A stretch of 32,958 bases of DNA from Pseudomonas sp. R5(2019) (lineage in GTDB: Bacteria > Pseudomonadota > Gammaproteobacteria > Pseudomonadales > Pseudomonadaceae): the NCBI RefSeq assembly GCF_009905435.1, contig NZ_JAAAMT010000055.1:1-32958 (forward strand). The letters are read 5' to 3'. Under the pieces are notes generated by a model. That model saw only the letters and a program-made list of their open reading frames with translations. It did not search any database and was not told the origin of the DNA. The translations under genes were made by a program, and so were the position numbers. This document shows, one piece after another, positions 32,840 to 32,958 of this stretch (positions within the stretch are counted from its first letter, which is position 1; each line of letters starts with the position of its first letter).

Positions 32840-32958
32840 TGTAGGAGCGGACCTGGCCGCGATGGGCTGCGCAGCGGCCCCCGAGGCCGGTGATATCTAC
32901 GACAAGCCCTGGGAATGCGGGCGACTTTGGAATCGCCGGGGCCGCTTCGCAGCCCATC
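32840..32958. repeat. Truncated copy of the long palindromic element
   Basis: It starts TGTAGGAGCGGACCTGGCCG like the element at 19805, and the pairing right arm (GGGGCCGCTTCGCAGCCCATC, from 32938) is cut by the window end. The core (about 32880-32937) is similar to the reverse complement of the core at 19.8 kb, for example in CGACAAGC and GAATCGCC. No gene is seen from 32773 to the end. Confidence 0.8.

Overview
The window looks like chromosomal DNA of a Pseudomonas of the fluorescens/putida type. It is GC-rich, carries dispersed palindromes of the Pseudomonas REP kind (cores such as GTGGGAGC and TGTAGGAGC), encodes an MvaT/MvaU-type H-NS protein, and has the lysR-amaB pair typical of pseudomonad lysine catabolism. 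These statements rest on reading sequence and on family knowledge. No database search was run.

Layout. 1-1442: nested palindrome, membrane-anchored alpha/beta hydrolase (-), DUF488 protein (+). 1578-4871: DMT permease (-) divergent from a MocR-type regulator (+), then a dienelactone hydrolase gene with an in-frame TAA at codon 19. 4879-6592: secreted CAP-domain protein (-), small secreted protein (+), REP cluster. 6593-8452: Blh/ETHE1-type metallo-hydrolase (-) divergent from a TauE/SafE exporter (+), a probable persulfide/sulfite detoxification pair. 8489-10376: DNA alkyltransferase and cation/proton antiporter (both -). 10604-13664: a decayed island with a short secreted ORF, an ISL3-type transposase remnant, AT-rich non-coding DNA, fragments of enzyme genes, an intact MFS exporter and a truncated class V aminotransferase. 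These last genes overlap stop-to-start, so they once formed an operon. 13776-16470: ppnN (-), a MarR regulator (+), glyoxalase I (-). 16588-19943: tandem terminators, MvaU-like protein (-), glycosyltransferase (-), aldo/keto reductase (-), long palindrome. 20003-24658: a 1551-residue DUF6543/dermonecrotic-toxin-like protein (-) with four repeated modules and a C-terminal HEFSH zincin motif. 24758-31917: FAD monooxygenase (-), amaC-like aminotransferase (-), LysR regulator (-), amaB (+), amino-acid permease (+). 31932-32958: REP hairpin overlapping the stop codon of a secreted HELKH protein (-), a possible small RNA or leader with a strong terminator, and a truncated copy of the 19.8 kb palindrome.

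Functional links. AmaB and the AmaC-like enzyme are consecutive steps of the pipecolate/2-aminoadipate branch of lysine catabolism. The LysR gene and permease beside them fit as regulator and importer, and a T-N11-A site lies between lysR and amaB. The metallo-hydrolase and TauE share an AT-rich divergent promoter region with a 12-bp palindrome, but no BigR-type regulator gene is visible.

Most unusual parts: the decayed biosynthetic-looking operon that keeps an intact exporter, the modular zincin-bearing toxin-like protein, the nonsense codon in the otherwise intact dienelactone hydrolase, and the candidate small RNA/leader at 32672-32772.
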